64,000 bases of DNA, from positions 13,719,802-13,783,801 of the forward strand of contig NC_003281.10 of assembly GCF_000002985.6 (NCBI RefSeq). The letters run 5' to 3'. The first letter of the stretch is position 1. Each line of letters opens with the position of its first letter. A program made the translations under genes and the position numbers. Source of the stretch: Caenorhabditis elegans (Eukaryota > Nematoda > Chromadorea > Rhabditida > Rhabditidae). Shown here piece by piece: positions 27,671 through 39,100 of the stretch. The notes beneath the pieces were generated by a model. The model made no database searches. It had not been told where the DNA came from and worked only from the letters and a program-made list of their open reading frames with translations.

Positions 27671-28885
27671 TCAAGAGGATACAAGCTTCACTGTCAGCGC
27701 GGATCCCGTCTTCTTGATTTGCTTGAACGCTTGTGCCATTTCAATCTCTTTTCCTTTCATCTTAGCTGGCACAATCACCAGCTTATCTTCTTGTTTCTCT
27801 GACGGACGGTGAGTAATCGTGACCTCGGCAGTGGACATAGGATCAATTTTTCCAAAAACTGGATTGATGCTATAACACGATAAAAGAGTTGTTGTTCTCG
27901 AAAATTTCAATAATTGCCGAAATAACTCACAAATATACGTTTACGCTGGAACATTTGATCTTGAACATGACCTTTTTAGCGGTCAAGTTTTTCAAGAGTA
28001 GCTTCTTCTGGCTGGTGATAGTCCTCTCGAAAATCAGCTCGGGTGCGTCCACGGAAACTGAAGTAACTTGTATTAGTAGTGAGATATACTACAGAAAAAA
28101 TTTACTCATAGATTTGGCCTTCTTATCGTCCTTCTGATCATCCTTCTTCTCCTCTTTCTTTTCGTCATTCCTTTCATCCTTCTCATCATCTTTCTTCTCA
28201 TCTTTCTTTTCGTCTTTCCTCTCATCTTTATTCTTATTTTTATTCTCGTCCTTCTTCTCATTATTTTCCTTTTCTTCGGCCGTCTTCTTCTTCTCATGGT
28301 CTTCCTGAAATTATTTTCTATACTTGTACCGTACTATCGCGGATAGACCACAAAATTAAATTGATAAATCATAACCGAAACGCGTGCCGCGCCCACCTAT
28401 AAAGGAGGCCGGTGTCAGCTGAACAGGCATTGAAGGCTTTCCATGGAAGCCTTAGTTTGTAATTCAATCTTTCATGCAAGTCCATGCAACCTAGCAAAAT
28501 TTGAACATTTGAATGGAAAATTTTCAAACTAACATCCTTCTTGTCCTCCTTCGAATCATCCTTTTTCTCCTCCTTATCCTCCTTTTTCTTTTCGCCCTGA
28601 AAACTTTTGAGCTCATTTATTTTTCGTGAGCATTCCTCTTACTTTTTCCTCTTCCTCCTTTTCCTCCCCCTTTTCCTTTTTCTTCTCCACATCCTCATCT
28701 TTTTCCAGCGCCAGAGATTTGCTCACGGGAGCTGGGGACTTGCTCACCGGTGTCGCCGTCAACGACTCCGCGTGCTTTTCCATCTTGATAGGAGCCACTG
28801 ACGGAGCCGCCTTCTTCGATGTGCACTGGCCGAGAATCAATGAGCACAGCGAGATCAGTGCTACGTAAAGAACAACTTCATACAT
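27671..28885 (-). CDS. MSP-domain protein with signal peptide and Lys/Glu-rich linker
   Basis: Minus-strand exons 28643-28885, 28534-28596, 28106-28304, 27931-28057 and 27671-27869 join to 276 residues. The N-terminus MYEVVLYVALISLCSLILGQC is a signal peptide or signal anchor. Residues ~50-170 are almost entirely Lys, Glu and Asp (KKDEK-type repeats). The last ~100 residues form a major-sperm-protein (MSP) fold: VDAPELIFERTITSQKKL, LKNLTAKKVMFKIKCSS and VNVYFINPVFGKIDP, then HRPSEKQEDKLVIV. The domain is a cytoskeletal or VAP-like module; its function here is unknown. Intron 28305-28533 carries a 120-bp repeat also found at 31790-31912. The 5' end lies about 130 bp from the first Helitron. 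I believe this is K08E3.2. Confidence 0.88.
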
Positions 28886-29440
28886 TTTTGCACAATTTTC
28901 GTGTTATTCTCGTTCTGATAGAACTGATATTTTTGAAATTTCTGAGGGGAAAAAATTTCAAAATTTGAAAACTCACCGCCAATAAGCTGCAGAGGAAATA
29001 TGATAAATAATCATCATTTACTATATATAAAGCGCGTGTCCTTCCGTCCGTTTGTAGTTTGTAGTTTGATCTTTGATCTTTGGTCTTTGAACTCTGTAGT
29101 TTGTAGTCTCAATCACCTAAGAGGGGTCCTATAGGCCCCGCCCCTTTTGTGACGTCATCACAAATTGGCGGGAAATTCAAATTTTCTGAGAAATCATTTT
29201 GGCGGGAATTCAAATTTTAATTTTTTAAAAATATTTTGGCGGGAATTTCAAATTTTAATTCATTTACTATATATAAAGCGCGTGTCCTTCCGTCCGTTTG
29301 TAGTTTGTAGTTTGATCTTTGATCTTTGGTCTTTGAACTCTGTAGTTTGTAGTCTCAATCACCTAAGAGGGGTCCTATAGGCCCCGCCCCTTTTGTGACG
29401 TCATCACAAATTGGCGGGAAATTCAAATTTTCTGAGAAAT

Positions 29441-30375
29441 CATTTTGGCGGGAATTCAAATTTTAATTTTTTAAAAATATTTTGGCGGGAATTAAAAATT
29501 TTAATTTTTTGAAAATATTTTGGCGGGAATTTAAAATTTTAATTTTCTGAAAATATTTTGGCGGGAATTCAAATTTTAATTTTTTGAAAATATTTTGGCG
29601 GGAATTTAAAATTTTAATTTTTTGAAAATATTTTGGCGGGAATTCAAATTTTAATTTTTTGAAAATATTTTAACGGGAATTTAAAATTTTAATTTTCTGA
29701 AAATATTTTGGCGGGAATTCAAATTTTAATTTTTTGAAAATATTTTGGCGGGAATTCAAATTTTAATTTTTTGAAAATATTTTGGCGGGAATTCAAATTT
29801 TAATTTTTTGAAAATATTTTGGCGGGAATTTAAAATTTTAATTTTTTGAAAATATTTTGGCGGGAATTCAAATTTTAATTTTTTGAAAATATTTTAACGG
29901 GAATTTAAAATTTTAATTTTTTGAAAATATTTTGGCGGGAATTCAAATTTTAATTTTTTGAAAATATTTTGGCGGGAATTCAAATTTTAATTTTTTGAAA
30001 ATATTTTGGCGGGAATTCAAATTTTAATTTTTTGAAAATATTTTGGCGGGAATTCAAATTTTAATTTTTTGAAAATATTTTGGCGGGAATTTAAAAATTT
30101 AATTTTTTGAAAATATTTTGGCGGGAATTCAAATTTTAATTTTTTGAAAATATTTTGGCGGGAATTCAAATTTTAATTTTTTGAAAATATTTTGGCGGGA
30201 ATTCAAATTTTAATTTTTTGAAAATATTTTGGCGGGAATTCAAATTTTAATTTTTTGAAAATATTTTGGCGGGAATTTAAAATTTTAATTTTTTGAAAAT
30301 ATTTTGGCGGGAATTTAAAATTTTAATTTTCTGAAAATATTTTGGCGGGAATTCAAATTTTAATTTTTTGAAAAT
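29441..30375. repeat. 37-bp tandem array with TTTTGGCGGGAA in each unit (Helitron copy 1)
   Basis: About 25 units at 37-bp spacing contain TTTTGGCGGGAATT followed by an AT-rich spacer ending GAAAATA. Variants alternate AATTCAAATTTTAA and AATTTAAAATTTTAA, and a few units read TTTTAACGGGAA. Confidence 0.95.
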
Positions 30376-30412
30376 AATTTGGCTGGAATTTAAAATTTCT
30401 GAGAAAAAGAAC

Positions 30413-31277
30413 CTTCGTGTCGAGACCCATCGTGGTGAGACCCTTCGTGGTGAGACCCATCGTGGTGAGACCCTTCGTGGTGAGACCCTTCGTGGTGAGA
30501 CCTTTCGTGGTGAGACCCATCGTGGTGAGACCCATCGTGGTGAGACTCATCGTGGTGAGACCCTTCGTGGTGATACCCATCGTGGTAAGACCTTTCGTGG
30601 TGAGACCCATCGTGGTGAGACCCATCGTGGTGAGACTCATCGTGGTGAGACCCTTCGTGGTGAGACCCTTCGTGGTGAGACCTTTCGTGGTGAGACCCAT
30701 CGTGGTGAGACCTTTCGTGGTGAGACCCATCGTGGTGAGACTTTCGTGGTGAGACCTTTGTGGTGAGACCTGTGTGGTGAGACCCTTGGTGGTGAGACCC
30801 TTCGTGGTGAGACCCATCGTGGTGAGACCCATAGTGGTGAGACTCATCGTGGTGAGACCCTTCGTGGTGAGACCCATCGTGGTGAGACCCATCGTGGTGA
30901 GACCCTTCATGGTTAGACCCATCGTGGTGAGACCCTTCGTGCTGAGACCATTCATGGAGAGACCCATCGTGGTGAGACCCTTCGTGGTTAGACCCATCGT
31001 GGTGAGATCTTTCGTGGTGAGACCCATCGTGGTGAGACTCATCGTGGTGAGACCCTTCGTGGGGAGACTTTTCGTGGTGAGACCCTTCGTGGTTAGACCC
31101 GACCCATCGTGGTTAGACCCATCGTGGTGAGATCTTTCGTGGTGAGCCCCATCGTGGTGAGACCCATCGTGGTGAGACTTTTCGTGGTGAGACCCATCGT
31201 GGTGAGACTTTTCGTGGTGAGACCCATCGTGGTGAGACCTTTCGTGGTGAGACCCTTCGTGGGGAGACTCTTCGTGT
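30413..31277. repeat. 15-bp tandem minisatellite CGTGGTGAGACCCAT (Helitron copy 1)
   Basis: About 57 units of CGTGGTGAGACC(C/T)(A/T)T. Because 15 is a multiple of three, several frames on both strands stay open for hundreds of codons as pentapeptide repeats (VVRPF/VVRPI, GETHR, TKGLT). These are not genes. Confidence 0.95.
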
Positions 31278-31589
31278 TTGATATTATATTGGCGGGAGCT
31301 AAGGAGTTGGTGTGGGATAATGTCAAGGTACTCTAGGGGTATTGTGGATTTGCTGTAGGGTTACTGTAGTTCAGAAAAAATTGACTTTGTGCTTTTGAAG
31401 AGGTATTGGCTCGAGAGTTAGAGAGGCGGAAGCTTCTGTGATATTTTTTACATTCCAGAATGTTTGAAAAAGTAAAAGTTTCCACCTGTTTTCATGTGAC
31501 ATTGTTAAAAGATTATATGGTGTTTTATGTGTCGAACAATTTAAATTTCGCCAGTCGTTGGCCGCGCCGTAGGCGCGGTCAGCGGCTGG

Positions 31590-32720
31590 TAAATTATATT
31601 AGATTTTATATTTTTTAATGAACAAGGAACAAAACAGATAATTGGGTTTCACGCAAGCCTAGTAAAAAATCCTAGAATATATTCATTTGCGGAAGAAATT
31701 GGAAAATTAGATCGTCTATAGTAACCAAGGGTAATGAATGTCACAATACTCTGTGCAAGAACTACTTATACAGTAACCCATGGTGAATAGAAGGCCGGTG
31801 TCAGGTGAGCAGGCTTCAGGCAGCCGACATGCCTTGAAAGCCTCCCATGGAAGCCGTAGTTCGTAGGTCAATCTTTCATGCAAGTCCCTGCAAGTCCTAG
31901 CAAAATTTGAACGGAATTTTAAAATCTTTTTTACATTACCGAAGCCTCATATGGTACATTTTCAGAAAATATAATACCCAGTTTTTCATGTTTTAATGTA
32001 CTCACCAGGACAGTTTCTCGAAAACAGAACTCTTACGTTGTACATCTACAGCAGGGGTATGTCGGGCAATCGTTTCCATTCCATTAGAATGTTGTCCTTG
32101 TCCTTGCGTTGTCCTTGCGTAGACTCCCCCATAGTGGGCGAGCGATTCCCGAGTGAAAATAATCACGGAATGGAAAAATAGAGTCAAAATAGAGTCATTT
32201 TGATTCTTAAGAAGGCACACTACACGGAACTTATTCACAATCAGAAACCAGATGTTTGTTCAGAATTCAGTAGTTTGGGTGCTCCAAAAACGCCAAAACG
32301 TATAAGATTTTTCGGAGTTGGGTAAGTATACTTAATTTGTATTTGCCGAACTTTCCGAGCTCGGCAAATTGTGAGAATTGCCGCACACCCCTGATCTACA
32401 GTATTCTAGAACTACAATTTACGGAAATTACAACTAACACCTTCCCTGGTGTTCCACCATACCCTCCATCATGTCCTGAGAACCTCTGCAATACATCTTC
32501 CCGAACCATCAACTAGGCCCTCGGTGCCTAAAAATGTTGTAGGCACATTCCCCCCGCACACACATTGCTTCGTATATAAAAATGATATGAATCACCGTCT
32601 CCTCATTCTTTTTGTATTGTTTCCCAATTCTCACCACCCCTCGATTGGATTTCTGTATAAAACAGTGACACATCGGAACGTTTCTGTTTATTGAATTTTT
32701 CGTCATTTTTCTTTTTCCAA
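31590..32720. other. Intergenic region between the Helitron and the myosin light chain gene
   Basis: Mostly AT-rich. 31790-31912 repeats a segment found in the MSP-gene intron (28381-28503). The final 200 bp form the presumed promoter of the myosin light chain gene. Confidence 0.45.
31790..31912 (+). repeat. Dispersed repeat shared with 28381-28503
   Basis: Both copies contain GGCCGGTGTCAG, CCATGGAAGCC, AATCTTTCATGCAAGTCC and CTAGCAAAATTTGAAC in the same order and orientation. The first copy lies in an intron of the MSP-domain gene. No termini or coding potential were recognised. Confidence 0.7.
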
Positions 32721-35700
32721 ATGTCTCAACAACGGCTTATGGATGAGGTTCATGACGTTTTTCACTTTCACGACACCCTTGGCGATGGAAAAATTGATTC
32801 CAAGCAGGTGAGACTTTTAAAACAGAAAAATAGAACTGCTAAGATATTACGGGAACATAAAATTCTGAGAATGCGTATTGCACAACATATTTGACGCCCA
32901 AAATATTTCGAAGAGAAAACAACAGTAACTCTTTAAAGGACTACTGTAGAATTTGTGTCGATTTACCGGCTTGATTTTTGAAATCAATTTCTTTAAACTT
33001 TCATTCGTTTTTTCGAATAATTTTCTCATGTTTTACTAAATTTTAATATTCAATCATTTACTATATATAAAGCGCGTGTCCTTCCGTCCGTTTGTAGTTT
33101 GTAGTTTGATCTTTGATCTTTGGTCTTTGAACTCTGTAGTTTGTAGTCTCAATCACCTAAGAGGGGTCCTATAGGCCCCGCCCCTTTTGTGACGTCATCA
33201 CAAATTGGCGGGAAATTCAAATTTTCTGAGAAATCATTTTGGCGGGAATTCAAATTTTAATTTTTTTAAAATATTTTGGCGGGAATTTAAAATTTTAATT
33301 TTTTGAAAATATTTTGGCGGGAATTCAAATTTTAATTTTTTAAAAATATTTTGGCGGGAATTTAAAATTTTAATTTTTTGAAAATATTTTGGCGGGAATT
33401 TAAAATTTTAATTTTCTGAAAATATTTTGGCGGGAATTCAAATTTTAATTTTTTGAAAATATTTTGGCGGGAATTTAAAATTTTAATTTTTTGAAAATAT
33501 TTTGCCGGGAATTCAAATTTTAATTTTTTGAAAATATTTTGGCGGGAATTTAAAATTTTAATTTTTTGAAAATATTTTGGCGGGAATTCAAATTTTAATT
33601 TTTTGAAAATATTTTAACGGGAATTTAAAATTTTAATTTTTTGAAAATATTTTGGCGGGAATTCAAATTTTAATTTTTTGAAAATATTTTGGCGGGAATT
33701 CAAATTTTAATTTTTTGAAAATATTTTGGCGGGAATTCAAATTTTAATTTTTTGAAAATATTTTGGCGGGGAATTCAAATTTTAATTTTTTGAAAATATT
33801 TTGGCGGGAATTTAAAATTTTAATTTTTTGAAAATATTTTGGTGGGAATTTAAAATTTTAATTTTTTGAAAATATTTTGGCGGGAATTCAAATTTTAATT
33901 TTTTGAAAATATTTTGGCTGGAATTTAAAATTTCTGAGAAAAAGAACCTTCGTGTCGAGACCCATCGTGGTGAGACCCTTCGTGGTGAGACCCATCGTGG
34001 TGAGACCCATCGTGGTGAGACCCTTCGTGGTGAGACCCATCGTGGTGAGACCCATCGTGGTGAGACTCATCGTGGTGAGACCCTTCGTGGTGAGACCTTT
34101 CGTGGTGAGACCCATCGTGGTGAGACCTTTCGTGGTGAGACCCATCGTGGTGAGACCTTTCGTGGTGAGACCCATCGTGGTGAGACCTTTCGTGGTGAGA
34201 ACTTTCGTGGTGAGACCCATCGTGGTGAGACCTTTCGTGGTGAGACCCATCGTGGTGAGACCTTTCGTGGTGAGACCTTTCGTGGTGAGACCTTTCGTGG
34301 TGAGACCCATCGTGGTGAGACCCTTCGTGGTGAGACCCATCGTGGTGAGACCCATCGTGGTGAGACTCATCGTGGTGAGACCCTTCGTGGTGAGACCCAT
34401 CGTGGTGAGACCTTTCGTGGTGAGACCCATCGTGGTGAGACCTTTCGTGGTGAGACCCATCGTGGTGAGACCTTTCGTGGTGAGACCCATCGTGGTGAGA
34501 CCTTTCGTGGTGAGACCTTTCGTGGTGAGACCTTTCGTGGTGAGACCCATCGTGGTGAGACCCTTCGTGGTGAGACCCATCGTGGTGAGACCCTTCGTGG
34601 TGAGACCCATCGTGGTGAGACCCATCGTGGTGAGACTCATCGTGGTGAGACCCTTCGTGGTTAGACCCATCGTGGTTAGACCCATCGTGGTGAGATCTTT
34701 CGTGGTGAGACCCATCGTGGTGAGACCCATCGTGGTTAGACCCATCGTGGTGAGATCTTTCGTGGTGAGCCCCATCGTGGTGAGACCCATCGTGGTGAGA
34801 CTTTTCGTGGTGAGACCCATCGTGGTGAGACTTTTCGTGGTGAGACCCATCGTGGTGAGACCTTTCGTGGTGAGACCCTTCGTGGAGAGACTCTTCGTGT
34901 TTGATATTATATTGGCGGGAGCTAAGGAGTTGGTGTGGGATAATGTCAAGGTACTCTAGGGGTATTGTGGATTTGCTGTAGGGTTACTGTAGTTCAGAAA
35001 AAATTGACTTTGTGCTTTTGAAGAGGTATTGGCTCGAGAGTTAGAGAGGCGGAAGCTTCTGTGATATTTTTTACATTCCAGAATGTTTGAAAAAGTAAAA
35101 GTTTCCACCTGTTTTCATGTGACATTGTTAAAAGATTATATAGTGTTTTATGTGTCGAACAATTTAAATTTCGCCAGTCGTTGGCCGCGCCGTAGGCGCG
35201 GTCAGCGGCTGGTAGATAAATAAATGATTTTAATTCATTTCGAAAGTCGAGTGCGTAAATCGACACACACAAGAGCTACAGTAGTCATTTAAAGGATTAC
35301 TGTAGATATCGCTACGAGATATTTTACGCGTCAAATATGTTGCGCAAAACGCGTTCCTAGAATTTTATGTTTCCGTAATGAACTCTTTTACAACGTGCAG
35401 TATTTTAACTATGTCTACTAGATTGTCGACCGCGGTTGCATCGAGGTCCACCACTAATTTCATAGCATCGAAATTGACCTAGAAACTTTAAACCAAATTT
35501 TTAAAATTCAGCTTCCCACAGCTCTCCGTGCCATGATGCTCAACCCTACCGAGGCTCTTCTAGCCGAAGTGAGCAAGGCAAGAACTTCCGGAGCACGCAT
35601 CACAGTTGAAGAGTTTATTCCTATCTACAAAAAGGTTGAAGCTGCCTGCGGGCGAAGCACTACACTCAAGGAGTTTCAGGTTCGATTTCTTGAAGGTTTT

Positions 35701-35932
35701 TTAGACAACATTTCCGAATTTTCAGACGCTTCTATCGCACTTCGACCGCGAGGGAAACGGACAAATAATGCTCATGGAGCTTAAGAGCATGCTCCAAAAC
35801 GGCGGGGAGAAGATGACGAATCAGGAGGTGGACAATTTGCTGTTCGGCGTGGAAGTCGTCGACGGACGAATCAATATCAACAACTTCCTCAACAGGCATC
35901 TTCAGATGGGGCTTGAGGAGTCTGAGAAATGA
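32721..35932 (+). CDS. mlc-7: Myosin light chain (EF-hand, essential-type)
   Basis: Three exons (32721-32807, 35512-35679, 35726-35932) give 153 residues, the normal length of a myosin light chain. The start MSQQRLMDEVHDVFHFHD leads into a first EF-hand-like segment (DTLGDGKIDSKQ); a later one is FDREGNGQIMLMELKSML and the last is GVEVVDGRININ. Calcium-ligand positions are mostly degenerate, as in essential light chains. It would bind an IQ motif of a myosin heavy chain. The first intron is 2.7 kb, unusually long for this neighbourhood, because it hosts an older repeat that was itself split by a Helitron. AATAAA at 36041-36046 is the likely poly(A) signal. The symbol is from memory and less certain than the family. 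Confidence 0.85.
33233..33925. repeat. 37-bp tandem array (Helitron copy 2)
   Basis: About 18 units of the TTTTGGCGGGAATT repeat described in copy 1, with the same unit variants, including one TTTTAACGGGAA unit and one TTTTGCCGGGAA unit. Confidence 0.95.
33948..34900. repeat. 15-bp tandem minisatellite (Helitron copy 2)
   Basis: About 63 units of CGTGGTGAGACC(C/T)(A/T)T, longer and more regular than in copy 1. Open frames of 253-353 codons on both strands are by-products of the 15-bp period. Confidence 0.95.
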
Positions 35933-36197
35933 TTTTTTGCTGATGATGTGATGTAATGCGGCCTTTCCAAAATTATCGTGCTAAAACTATAATATTGCCT
36001 GTCCTTGTGAATAGTAAAACACAATCTGAAATGTGATTTGAATAAAAAGTTAAACTACTGTGTTTTTCAAGGCGCGCGCATTGAAACCTGCGACAGGTCT
36101 CGACACGATCTACAGAAATTTGAATTTCAATCACAAATTTACACTCGATCACTCCGCAATTGGTTTTCTGCGAACAAATCAATTTTTCGATGTTCAA

Positions 36198-39100
36198 ATG
36201 ATTCCCGTTTCTAGATTTTTCACGGTTCAGGTAAAATTCCTATTGATTTCCACTCTAAAACCAAAATTTAAGGACCCATCAAACGCGCTCCTCTCGTACA
36301 CACAAAAGGGAATAGATTTTTTCGAAAAATTAGGTCAATTCTCGAAGGAAAAAGCTGCGATTGAGGAGGAATATTCTACGAAATTGAGGTTTCAGTTTAA
36401 ACAAACGGAATTTGAAGTTTTTCATAACTTTCTGTAGGAGTCTCGCAAAGAAATATGCGAAAAAATCGGAAGAAGATGATGAAATTCTAAAAAGTGTAAG
36501 CTACACCAGCTCATTCAACTCATTTCTTCAACAACTTGATCAGATTGCCACTCGACATCAAGTATAAGAATTCTGTCAGATTTTAGTTGAAAAAAACATC
36601 GAATTTCAGACGTCGGCGGAGCACATCCGGGGAGGTGTGGTTTCCTACGTGGCTTCGAAGACGTGTCAGATGAGAAGTTCCCGGAAAAATGCGATTAATG
36701 ACTTGAAAACTATCAATGACAAGCTGGAAGATCAGATCAACGAGATGTGCAAGTCTGGGAAGTGTTACCTGTAGGAAAAAATCTGAAAAAAGTCGATTTG
36801 AATCGTTAATATTGCAGAAAATCGTTCAAAGACGCGGAAAACTCGTATCAAAAGTTTTACAAAGCTGATAAAAATCTGGAAATTTCGCGGCTTGAGTTAG
36901 AAAAAGCCAGGGCTCTTGCGAATGTAATAGGCTCAAAAAATCGCAAAACGCTTTTATTTATTTATTTCAGGCTCGAAATGAAGCATGTGAACTTGCTAAA
37001 CAGGACTACTCAGCGCTGGTTCGCAAAACCAACGCCGAGCAAAAAAGATACCACGTGGAACTGCTCCCAGTGATTTTCGCGCGGCTCAAGGCGGTCGACA
37101 AGGAGTGTATCGCCGATATGCGACAAGTTTTGCAGAAAATTGTCTCCTTCGATGACTCGCTAGCTGATTCAACCGGTTATTATCGCGTTTAGAAGAAAAA
37201 ATCGACGATGTTTTTTGCAGAAGAATGCCGAAAAATCATGCAAAGGGAAGTTGGGAAAATCGACGCGGAAGGTGATGCTCAGCTGGTTTTGAAATCCGTT
37301 GAGTCAGTATTTTTCGACTGAAAATCCGTAAAAATAGATAATTTCCAGAGCAACCATCGAGCAGCCGGCTCCGTTTGAAATCGAGGATCTGGGGGATCCC
37401 AAAAATTGTGACAGCCGGACAAATGGTGAATAGAAATCTGTAAAAGTCGGAACTTTGCAGTTTTTGACTCGAAATTTCCTTTTTCTAGAATTTATCTTCT
37501 GAATTTATTTAATTTTAAAATACTAAATACATATTTTCAAACCTTTTCCAAATAAAAATACACATTTCCAGATTCTGCCGACGGAAGTGGAGGAAAATTG
37601 CTGAAAAGCAGCCCTAGCAAGAATCGAATAATTCGCAATTTTCTGGGCATTCTCAAGGAAAAGGAGGCGGATGAGAAGCCCGAGGCTTCCAACAACGATC
37701 AATTGATGTATACCGACAAGAGCAAGCCTGCGCACGTGCGGCTTTCGTGTCTTCGCTCCAAAATTCGAGATATGGAAAAACAGTTGGAACAAGCGATTCA
37801 GGGACGAGAAGGCATCACTAGGTACGAGTAGATGCACCGAGAGCACTGAAACTTTGAGAAAATTTCAACAAAAAAAAGACAAACAAATTCTAGTCCAATG
37901 AAAGTTTAAATTTACAGTAATCTTTAAGGGTACATACCGGTTTGTATTCAACACAAATTTGTCGTCTCGAAACTGATTACTGTATTTTTGGCACTTAATT
38001 TCGCATCTAAGTAATGGAAAAATGATTTTCTCTGAAGTTCTGCCAAAAGTGTAGAAAAGAAAAATAATATCTCTAAAATAGGCGGGCCCAAAACTTTACG
38101 TTTGCTGTAATTTCAGACTGCAACAAGCCTACTACACAAATCCGCAGCACGGGAATCCGTCGGCGTGCACGGAACCACTTATATCGTACGCTAAAAAGAT
38201 AGAGAAGCTCAAAATGGATATACATAACCTCAAGGAGTTCTACGCGATGCTTGAAATGAGTGTGGAAGGTGCTGAAAATACAAAGAATGGATGAAAATGA
38301 AACGTTTTTCGTCAAATTTTCGAAAATTCTAGTTAAAATACCTCTTTTCAAAAAATGAATGTCTTCTTTTAAAAATAATCCCTTTAAACACAAATTTTCC
38401 AGAAGGCCAGGAGCGCTCTTTTGGCGGCCGTGATACCCCTGACACAACGAGAAGCATGTCAGGCAGTTCGACAAATCAATCATCATCCAAAACTATCGAA
38501 GACGTGCTGGTATCACTAAACTGTTCGGTTTTTCCTGAAAATTATCGTATTTTGCAGTCTGGCGAAGCGGGAAATTCTTCATCAGCAGATGACTCGTCGA
38601 AGAATATCGTAAGCAGCCAAAAGTTGTTTTTCAGGAAAAAAAACAAATTACTGAAGTCTTACTCAATTTTAAAACTTCCTTATACTTAAAAATATAAGAA
38701 TTACCGTTAAAGCAAACTTCTAACATGTTGTTGCAACACCGCTATGTGTCGATTTACGCATCTCGTGTACTCTCCGAGAAGAACGGTGCATTTATTTTTC
38801 CCAATTTATTTTTTGGTTTTTTGTCTGAAACACTTTAAATTAAAAAATAATTTGGCTATTTCAGCGTTGAATACCAAAAAAAATTAGAGGACATAGTCAA
38901 AAACCGATAATACGAGAATTTGAAATTACAGTATTCTTCAATACGTACACCTTTTCGCGTTTAGTACAAATTTGTCGTGTCGAAATACCGTACTTTTGGC
39001 GCAATAAAAAATAATTGATTGTTCGTTTAGAGACCCACTGTGCGTTTTTCAGCTCCGCCAACTGTTTACAACTCCGAAACGGCTTATCTCCTCGCCAAAA

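Larger units (their letters stand above)
29014..31589 (+). mobile_element. Non-autonomous Helitron, copy 1
   Basis: It starts TCATTTACTATATATAAAG after a host A and ends CTGG before a host T, which fits Helitron insertion between A and T with no target duplication. A hairpin CCGCGCC-GTA-GGCGCGG (31562-31578) sits 7 nt before the 3' CTGG. The modules are a unique 5' block (here duplicated, second start at 29260), a 37-bp tandem array, a 15-bp tandem array, and a ~310-bp 3' tail. No Rep/helicase ORF is present. A sister copy is at 33054-35212. Confidence 0.88.
33054..35212 (+). mobile_element. Non-autonomous Helitron, copy 2
   Basis: It has the same TC start, CTGG end, A/T insertion site, 3' hairpin and module order as copy 1, but without the 5' duplication. 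The 5' block and 3' tail are almost identical between copies, so they transposed recently or were homogenised. It lies in the first intron of the myosin light chain gene. Confidence 0.9.
32847..35379. mobile_element. Inverted-repeat element split by Helitron copy 2
   Basis: It starts ATTACGGGAACATAAAATTC and ends GAATTTTATGTTTCCGTAAT. Next to each end are the family's sub-terminal words GTATTGCACAACATATTTGA and TACAGTAGTCATTTAAAG. The Helitron at 33054-35212 interrupts it, so the uninterrupted element would be about 370 bp. A related element occurs at 59703-60402 upstream of pot-3. Confidence 0.75.

Noticed and set aside
30353-31336. Long ORFs in the first 15-bp array (up to 229 codons, both strands)
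   Set aside because: By-product of a 15-bp period without stops; overlapping frames on both strands, no splice sites, within a Helitron.
30413-34900. CRISPR-like array
   Set aside because: The repeats are contiguous with no unique spacers, and this is a eukaryotic chromosome.
33888-34959. ORFs of 353, 335 and 253 codons in the second 15-bp array
   Set aside because: Same cause as above; pentapeptide repeats with no family resemblance.
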